From Aestuariibaculum sediminum (GTDB lineage Bacteria > Bacteroidota > Bacteroidia > Flavobacteriales > Flavobacteriaceae): a stretch of DNA of 38,811 nt. Positions 34,211-38,811 of this stretch are shown here, piece after piece. Location of the stretch: assembly GCF_014596945.1 (NCBI RefSeq), contig NZ_JACVXB010000005.1, positions 232,547 to 271,357 of the forward strand, read 5' to 3'. Within the stretch, counting starts at the first letter, position 1; each line of letters begins with the position of its first letter. Under the pieces are notes generated by a model. That model saw nothing but the letters and a program-made list of their open reading frames with translations. It had not been told where the DNA came from and ran no database searches. The position numbers and the translations under genes are program-made.

Positions 34211-34264
34211 TATTCGCTAATTCTTAAGCCGTATTCCCTAATTAATACAGCGCATTCCCTAATT
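34211..34264. promoter_or_regulatory. Three 12-bp direct repeats at exact 21-bp period, candidate LytTR operator
   Basis: TATTCGCTAATT (34211-34222), TATTCCCTAATT (34232-34243) and CATTCCCTAATT (34253-34264) are each one base apart from the next copy and start exactly 21 bp apart. This is two helical turns, so all lie on one DNA face. They sit in the divergent region between the sensor kinase and the SIMPL gene. An inverted TTAGGGAA also occurs at 34298-34305, next to the near-consensus -7 box TATATTTA (34293-34300). LytTR regulators such as AgrA bind repeats with this 21-bp spacing. Binding by the neighbouring regulator is inferred. Confidence 0.6.
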
Positions 34265-34323
34265 GTACATTTTTAATAAAATAAGTTGATTTTATATTTA
34301 GGGAAACATTAAATACTTGAATT

Positions 34324-35043
34324 ATGATTTTAAAGCACCTTTTAAACCTTAGTATTTTTATCACCTCTGTTGCATTTTCTCAACAAGGAGAAAAAAACTT
34401 TATAGACCAACCCTACATTGAAGTAACAGGAAATGTTGAAACTGAAATAACACCCAATGAAATTTATCTTAATATTCTAATAAATGAAGACGATAAAAAA
34501 GGGAAAATTAGTGTCGAAGACCAAGAAAATGAAATGATATCTGTTTTAAAATCCTTATCAATAGATTTAGATAAAAACTTTTCAATTCTTGATTTTGATG
34601 GTTTTTACAACAAAAAATTTCTAGGCACCAATGAAGTTTCTAAAGCCAAACGCTACGAACTTATTGTAAATAACGGCGAAACACTGGCTAAAGTTTACGA
34701 CGCTCTAGACCGAATAGACATTTCTAACATCTCAATAACAAAAACCAGCCACACCGACATTGAAAAATTTAAACGCGAGGCAAAACTTAATGCCCTTAAA
34801 ATAGCAAAAGAAAAAGCCGAAGACTATGCGCAGGCTATTAATCAAACCATTGGAAAGGCGCTTTTAATCCAAGAACAAGCTTCTCCCTCAATAAATACAT
34901 TAAGTGGTTACGCTAATGGTGTAGTAATAAGAGGGGCTTCAGCGCTTTATGGTTCTAAGGCGGCAACCATAAAATTCGAAGATCTAAATTTAAAACCTCT
35001 CATAATATCGGCCCAAGTTATGGCAAAATTCATCCTAAATTAA
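34324..35043 (+). CDS. SIMPL (DUF541) domain protein, periplasmic
   Basis: The protein has 239 residues, with a signal peptide (cut near VAFS-QQ, residue 19). The rest is one SIMPL/DUF541 domain: PYIEVTGNVETEITPNEIYLNI at the start, the helical FKREAKLNALKIAKEKAEDYAQAINQTIGKA near 155-185, and the final AQVMAKFIL. The family includes BP26 of Brucella and E. coli YggE, periplasmic oligomers tied to envelope or oxidative stress; the molecular role is unclear. It lies 14 nt before the VWA gene, so the two are cotranscribed. It is divergent from the LytTR system with the triple repeat between. Confidence 0.87.
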   Translation: MILKHLLNLSIFITSVAFSQQGEKNFIDQPYIEVTGNVETEITPNEIYLNILINEDDKKGKISVEDQENEMISVLKSLSIDLDKNFSILDFDGFYNKKFLGTNEVSKAKRYELIVNNGETLAKVYDALDRIDISNISITKTSHTDIEKFKREAKLNALKIAKEKAEDYAQAINQTIGKALLIQEQASPSINTLSGYANGVVIRGASALYGSKAATIKFEDLNLKPLIISAQVMAKFILN

Positions 35044-35057
35044 AAAACGTAAACAAC

Positions 35058-36209
35058 ATGAAACATTCAATTAAAAGAGTACTATTGTTAAGCTTCATTC
35101 TCAATATTATATTCTGCCACGCAAAGATTAAAACTTCTGATAACCGCTTCAAAAGCACAAATTTAAACAGTAGTCAACATTATATAAAAGTTGCACTTTT
35201 ATTAGATACCAGTAATAGTATGGACGGGCTTATAGACCAAGCTAAGGCCCAGCTTTGGGATATAGTAAACGAACTTTCCTATGCTAAATGTGGTAGTGCA
35301 AAGCCTAATCTTCAAATTGCTTTATACGAATACGGTAACGATGGTTTAAACAGCCAGGAAGGTTTTATTAGGCAGGTATTACCCTTTAGTGAAGATTTAG
35401 ACGAGATTTCGAAAGAACTATTTTCGTTAACCACTAATGGAGGAAATGAGTACTGCGGACATGTCATTCAAACAGCGTTAAACCAACTAAACTGGGGAAA
35501 AAATCCAGAAGATTTAAAACTTATTTTTATTGCAGGAAACGAACCTTTTACTCAAGGAAAAGTTAATTATAAAGATGCCGCTACCAATGCCAATGAAAAA
35601 GACGTTACTGTAAATACTATTTTCTGTGGCGATTACAATCAAGGTATTTCAAGTTACTGGAAAGATGGTGCACTACTCGCCAATGGCGATTACATGGCCA
35701 TAAACCACAACCAAAAAACGGTGCATATTGTTTCGCCTTACGATGATGAGATATTGATTTTAAATCAAAAATTAAATAAAACTTATGTCATTTACGGAAC
35801 AAAGGGAAAAGAAAAATTAGCCTTACAAGCCGAACAAGACAGTAATGCAAGCAATTATAGCAAGGCAAATGCTGTTAAACGAAGCGTAAGTAAGAGTTCG
35901 CATTTCTATAAAAATGAGTCTTGGGATTTAGTTGATGCCGTTGAGCTTGAAGAAGTAGTGGTTCAAGCTCTTACTCCTGGAATTCTGCCTGAAGAACTCA
36001 AAGGAAAATCGAATTCTGAAATTGAGGCCTATTTGACACATAAAGGCAAGGAACGTAAGGCAATTCAAAATCAAATAAATGAATTAAATCAAAAAAGAAT
36101 CCAGTACGTTTTAAAACAACAACGAGAAAAATCAAATGAATTAGAAAATGCGATGGTAACAGCTATAAAAAGTCAGGCTGAAAAGAAAAATTATAAATGG
36201 AATAAATAA
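35058..36209 (+). CDS. VWA domain-containing secreted protein
   Basis: The protein has 383 residues, with a signal peptide (about 1-22). The von Willebrand factor A domain (about 43-235) has an intact MIDAS DTSNS at 50-54 (D-x-S-x-S) and further pieces TTNGGNEYCGHVI and KLIFIAGNEPFTQG, consistent with metal-dependent protein binding. The C-terminal half is charged and helical with a coiled coil (about 320-375, KAIQNQINELNQKRIQYVLKQ). Residues ~300-325 (VVVQALTPGILPEELKGKS) link the two. It is the second gene of a pair with the SIMPL gene. The partner is unknown. A hairpin lies just past the stop. Confidence 0.85.
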   Translation: MKHSIKRVLLLSFILNIIFCHAKIKTSDNRFKSTNLNSSQHYIKVALLLDTSNSMDGLIDQAKAQLWDIVNELSYAKCGSAKPNLQIALYEYGNDGLNSQEGFIRQVLPFSEDLDEISKELFSLTTNGGNEYCGHVIQTALNQLNWGKNPEDLKLIFIAGNEPFTQGKVNYKDAATNANEKDVTVNTIFCGDYNQGISSYWKDGALLANGDYMAINHNQKTVHIVSPYDDEILILNQKLNKTYVIYGTKGKEKLALQAEQDSNASNYSKANAVKRSVSKSSHFYKNESWDLVDAVELEEVVVQALTPGILPEELKGKSNSEIEAYLTHKGKERKAIQNQINELNQKRIQYVLKQQREKSNELENAMVTAIKSQAEKKNYKWNK

Positions 36210-36218
36210 TTTATAATC

Positions 36219-36245
36219 GTCATCTTTAAGAAAATGAAAGATGAC
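36219..36245. terminator. Hairpin between converging VWA and PorP/SprF genes
   Basis: GTCATCTTT pairs perfectly with AAAGATGAC (9 bp, 9-nt loop). Neither strand has a strong U tract (TATATTTCTTT on the plus strand), so the terminator call is moderate. Confidence 0.5.
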
Positions 36246-36306
36246 TATATTTCTTTAGCTTAGAACATCAATCAATACTGTTTACAAGTCTCTTAAGTAG
36301 TAAAGA

Positions 36307-37314
36307 TTAATTCACTGCAGGGCAATTACAATCGTAGCGCTTACGTCTGCAATTAAAATTATAACCTAAAGTAAATTGGTGAAATCCCCCATTAGAATAC
36401 ACAACCGAGTTACTCTGATAGGTGTATGTGTAGGCAAACATAAATTGATTATAATTGATGCCTACTATAGGTGTAAACTGACTTAATCGCTGTTTATTTA
36501 CAGTACTGTTAGCGTTGGTAGTATACTCGGCACCATCAAAACTATTTCTATAAGACAATCCTGCCCATACAGTTCCAAAATCCATAGCTTTATAAGCCTT
36601 GGCGTTTACATCTATTGCTGCTTCCTGAGTTGCCTCTCTATATTGAAACATAACCGACGGTTCAAAGCTCCACTCACTACCATACTTGCTATAAACATAA
36701 CCTGTTGTTAATAAATAACGTCTTAAATTACTGGTTATATTCACGTCTCTGTTAATTCCGGAGTTATTTAAAACATTCTTTACTGTTCCGTGTAAATAAA
36801 AATCAAGAAACTGATACGAAAACCCAAAATCCATATTAAAATTGGTTTCGGTTTGCACAGTACCAGATATTATAGGATCAGGCCCATCAAACAAAAACGA
36901 AGTTTCGTCCAAACGGTATTGTATTAAACCAGCACTTAAACCAAAAGACAACATATTTAAATCGGTCTCACTCCTGGAAAACATTAAATGGTGCGCGTAT
37001 GTGGCATAAGCACCACCTTGCGAATGGTAGCCATTTTTGTCAGTAAACACAATTCCTCCAATAGCTGAAGGCGATTCACCAATTCGACTATTTACGCTTA
37101 AAGTCATTAGCCTTGGAGCATCTTCATGCCCAAACCATTGTTGCCTGCCTGTTAACCTAATTTTTGCACAATTGGCTACCCCAGCCATCGATGGGTGAAT
37201 TAAATAATAATTATCGGTAAGGTAATCTGTATAAATAGGCAAACCCTCTTGTGAAAAGGAAAAATGCGTAAAGAAACCGCAAATAGTAACAAATAAAAGG
37301 TTTTTTAATCTCAT
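36307..37314 (-). CDS. PorP/SprF family type IX secretion system membrane protein
   Basis: The protein has 335 residues, with a signal peptide (cut near FSFS-QEG, residue 21). The conserved PorP/SprF opening YTDYLTDNYYLIHPSMAGVAN and RLTGRQQWFG (about 28-61) is followed by an outer-membrane beta-barrel with paired strands such as YATYAHHLMF and HQFTLGYNFNC. Members work with type IX secretion and gliding, often encoded beside a large secreted repeat adhesin. None is visible here, so this is an orphan copy. The C-terminus is unusual: CRRKRYDCNCPAVN, cysteine-rich and basic after the last strand. Confidence 0.9.
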   Translation of the reverse strand: MRLKNLLFVTICGFFTHFSFSQEGLPIYTDYLTDNYYLIHPSMAGVANCAKIRLTGRQQWFGHEDAPRLMTLSVNSRIGESPSAIGGIVFTDKNGYHSQGGAYATYAHHLMFSRSETDLNMLSFGLSAGLIQYRLDETSFLFDGPDPIISGTVQTETNFNMDFGFSYQFLDFYLHGTVKNVLNNSGINRDVNITSNLRRYLLTTGYVYSKYGSEWSFEPSVMFQYREATQEAAIDVNAKAYKAMDFGTVWAGLSYRNSFDGAEYTTNANSTVNKQRLSQFTPIVGINYNQFMFAYTYTYQSNSVVYSNGGFHQFTLGYNFNCRRKRYDCNCPAVN

Positions 37315-37426
37315 ATAGTTTCAACGTAATTAGCATGGTGCTTATTATTGAAAAACATACTAATTTAAACAGTTCAATAAGAGGCAACAAAACTCAAATA
37401 TATGGATAACTAAAGTTTTCTTTTAG

Positions 37427-37434
37427 TATTTTTG
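37427..37434 (+). promoter_or_regulatory. -7 box of the nifU-type gene
   Basis: An exact TATTTTTG lies 16 nt before the ATG. No TTG is found 17-23 nt upstream, so only the -7 element is supported. Confidence 0.45.
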
Positions 37435-37450
37435 TAAAAAATTAGCTAAA

Positions 37451-38353
37451 ATGAATACTTTCAAAGTTTCTGTTAGAGAAACATCAAATAAAGCCATAGT
37501 AAAATTCGAATTAAACGAGTTTATTACACAACACCAAAGTTTTGAGTTTAACAATATTGATGAAGCTAAACCTTCACCTTTGGCACAACAGCTATTTTAC
37601 CTTCCATTTGTTAAAAAGGTATATATTTCAGGAAATTTTATAGCTGTAGAACGATATAATATTGTTGAATGGGCCGATGTACAAGATGAAATAGCCGAAC
37701 AAATTGAATCATACTTAAACGATGGCGGTATTGTTATAGAACAGACCACTGAAACAAAAAAAGTACCGGTTACAGTTTATGCCGAAAGTACCCCTAATCC
37801 ATCAGTAATGAAATTTGTTGCTAATAAAAAAATAGTAACAACACTATTCGAATTTACATCTATTGATGAAGCCAAACTTTCACCTCTTGCTACCGAGTTA
37901 TTTCACTTTCCTTTTGTTAAAAGTGTTTTTATTGAAGAAAACTACGTTTCTATCACAAAATATGATATGGCCGAATGGCAAGACATTACCGTAGAGTTGC
38001 GTGAATTCATAAAAACATACATTGAAAATGGTAAGGAAGTTGTTGTAAAAGGTGCTGCCGAACAATTACAAAAGTCAACCGAACAATTAGACTCAAATTT
38101 TGACGCCTTAGATGATACGTCTAAACAAATAATTAATATTCTTGAAGAATATGTAAAACCGGCTGTAGCTAGTGATGGTGGTAACATTCAGTTTATATCT
38201 TACGACGAAAATACAAAGAACGTAAGCGTACTTCTTCAAGGTGCTTGTAGTGGATGTCCATCATCTACCTTTACGCTTAAAAGCGGTATCGAAAACATGC
38301 TAAAAGAAATGCTTCAGGATAAAGTAAAAACAGTTGAGGCTATAAATGGATAA
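37451..38353 (+). CDS. NifU-family Fe-S cluster scaffold with two Nfu N-terminal domains
   Basis: The protein has 300 residues and is cytoplasmic. Two tandem Nfu-N domains occur, about 3-90 and 107-195. They share EAKxSPLAxxLFxxPFVKxV and an EW motif. The second keeps the family opening ESTPNPSVMKF, while the first has the degenerate RETSNKAIVKF. The C-terminal NifU domain (about 222-297) carries the cluster-binding CSGC (Cys266, Cys269) in GACSGCPSSTFTLKSG and VKPAVASDGGNIQF. Such proteins carry 4Fe-4S clusters to target enzymes. Single Nfu-N plus NifU is the common form; the duplication is known in flavobacteria as far as I recall. It is monocistronic, with its own promoter box and terminator. 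Confidence 0.93.
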   Translation: MNTFKVSVRETSNKAIVKFELNEFITQHQSFEFNNIDEAKPSPLAQQLFYLPFVKKVYISGNFIAVERYNIVEWADVQDEIAEQIESYLNDGGIVIEQTTETKKVPVTVYAESTPNPSVMKFVANKKIVTTLFEFTSIDEAKLSPLATELFHFPFVKSVFIEENYVSITKYDMAEWQDITVELREFIKTYIENGKEVVVKGAAEQLQKSTEQLDSNFDALDDTSKQIINILEEYVKPAVASDGGNIQFISYDENTKNVSVLLQGACSGCPSSTFTLKSGIENMLKEMLQDKVKTVEAING

Positions 38354-38377
38354 ATATTTATTATCAACATAATTTAT

Positions 38378-38409
38378 AAAGCGTTCATATTTTATTGAGC
38401 GCTTTTTTT
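38378..38409 (+). terminator. Terminator after the nifU-type gene
   Basis: A 10-bp stem (AAAGCGTTCA / TGAGCGCTTT, one G-T pair) with an 8-nt loop is followed by TTTT. It lies 25 nt past the stop. Confidence 0.88.
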
Positions 38410-38417
38410 ATGGTATT

Positions 38418-38437
38418 TGGTTTATGACTATAAACCA
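38418..38437. other. Small hairpin in the nifU/tRNA-Lys gap
   Basis: TGGTTTAT pairs with ATAAACCA around GACT. A second imperfect hairpin (TTTTTAGC / GCTAAAAA) follows near 38456-38480. Bases 38438-38585 otherwise hold no gene or clear signal. Confidence 0.35.
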
Positions 38438-38585
38438 CCGTGCTTTCACTACTCACTTTTTTAGCCACTTTGCTAAAAAGAGTTCAAACATACCGTTCAA
38501 TGACTAATACTAAAGTATGAACATTAAAAACATACCTATTAAACAAATATAAATACGTCATTATACTTACCCCTCATAAACGACC

Positions 38586-38617
38586 AAAGCCTTTATCGTA
38601 TTAAGGATAAAGGCTTT
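38586..38617 (-). terminator. Terminator of tRNA-Lys
   Basis: A perfect 12-bp stem (AAAGCCTTTATC / GATAAAGGCTTT) with an 8-nt loop lies 17 nt past the tRNA 3' end on the minus strand. It is followed there by GGTCGTTT, so the U tract is modest. Confidence 0.65.
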
Positions 38618-38633
38618 ATTTGCATTGTAATAG

Positions 38634-38706
38634 TGACCAGGCTGGGGCTCGAACCCAGGACCCTTTCATTAAAAGTGAAATGCTCTACCAACTGAGCTAC
38701 CTAGTC
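38634..38706 (-). tRNA. tRNA-Lys (anticodon UUU)
   Basis: On the minus strand this is a complete 73-nt cloverleaf. The acceptor pairs GACTAGG with CCTGGTC (one G-U), the D stem is GCTC/GAGC, the anticodon stem is TTTCA/TGAAA with loop CTTTTAA (anticodon TTT), the variable loop is GGGTC and the T arm is CTGGGTTCGAGCCCCAG. The discriminator is A and no CCA is encoded. It lies just downstream of a terminator that follows a probable 5S rRNA. Confidence 0.95.
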
Positions 38707-38738
38707 TTGGACTTGGTTTGACAAGTCTTCTAATAAAA

Positions 38739-38768
38739 AATCCTCAGTCTGTTAGAAGACTGAGGATT
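38739..38768 (-). terminator. Terminator downstream of the probable rRNA operon
   Basis: A perfect 12-bp stem (AATCCTCAGTCT / AGACTGAGGATT) with a 6-nt loop is followed on the minus strand by TTTTATTA. It lies 33 nt after the end of the partial 5S and 33 nt before tRNA-Lys. Confidence 0.85.
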
Positions 38769-38773
38769 ATAAA

Positions 38774-38792
38774 TACTGAACTTGATTCAGTA
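38774..38792. repeat. Short palindrome sharing the core of the 10792-10810 hairpin
   Basis: TACTGAA-CTTGA-TTCAGTA is a 7-bp stem with a 5-nt loop. Its 15-nt core CTGAACTTGATTCAG is identical to 10794-10808. It lies between the probable 5S end and its terminator. Confidence 0.45.
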
Positions 38793-38800
38793 CCAAAAAA

Positions 38801-38811
38801 GGCAACGACCT
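38801..38811 (-). rRNA. Probable 3' end of a 5S rRNA (partial)
   Basis: Read on the minus strand the last bases give AGGTCGTTGCC followed by TTTTTT. That resembles the usual 3' end of Bacteroidota 5S rRNA (GAGAGUAGGUCG then a GCC-type helix end). The downstream hairpin terminator and tRNA fit an rRNA operon running leftward into the window. Only 11 bases are visible, so this is tentative. Confidence 0.45.

Noticed and set aside
1-38811. CRISPR array, insertion sequence, integrase or known defence cluster
   Set aside because: I looked for regularly spaced repeats, transposase motifs and defence-type domains and saw none. The window is core chromosome.

Overview
The window is a stretch of chromosome from a low-GC member of the Bacteroidota, most probably the family Flavobacteriaceae. 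Three kinds of evidence agree. The primary sigma factor is short and begins [10 protein letters not shown] PorP/SprF protein of the type IX secretion system is present. Several genes are preceded by exact TAnnTTTG -7 boxes and lack Shine-Dalgarno sequences. Gene content is almost entirely core. I see no CRISPR array, insertion sequence, prophage or recognised defence cluster.

Layout. Positions 1-7150 hold a tRNA-Gly, mutS divergent from a SpoU/TrmH rRNA or tRNA methylase, a lipoprotein sulfatase, an O-acyltransferase, and a fused FolK/deoxynucleoside kinase. Positions 7200-14835 hold a queuosine-precursor transporter, a large AsmA-type protein, a 430-base gap with a long inverted-repeat element, rpoD, rpsU, a DUF2797 zinc protein and a GH3-family adenylating enzyme. 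Positions 15000-22000 are a leftward block: clpX, clpP, tig, a small holin-like membrane protein, a YwqK-repeat/TonB-C protein, an alpha/beta hydrolase and pdxJ. Positions 22090-30486 are a rightward envelope block: CBS-domain protein, nadK, DUF6089 protein, uppS, bamA, two ompH/skp genes and murI. It links undecaprenyl-diphosphate synthesis, outer-membrane protein assembly and peptidoglycan precursor supply. Positions 30487-36209 hold a GC-rich structured intergenic element, a gamma-carbonic-anhydrase-like gene, a LytTR response regulator with its sensor kinase, and a divergent SIMPL/VWA pair. The right end has PorP/SprF, a NifU-type Fe-S protein with a duplicated N-domain, tRNA-Lys, a terminator and what looks like the last bases of a leftward 5S rRNA.

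How the parts fit. The most suggestive unexplained signal lies between the LytTR two-component operon and the SIMPL/VWA operon. Three 12-bp direct repeats sit there at an exact 21-bp period, the helical spacing typical of LytTR-type operators. A regulated envelope module (sensor, regulator, SIMPL and VWA proteins) is a reasonable hypothesis. Two non-coding elements also deserve attention: the roughly 133-bp nested palindrome upstream of rpoD, and the GC-rich folded element between murI and the carbonic-anhydrase gene.

Several gene starts are not the furthest upstream ATG. mutS and the acyltransferase appear to use TTG and bamA GTG or TTG, while uppS, tig, the CBS protein and the DUF6089 protein start at internal ATGs.
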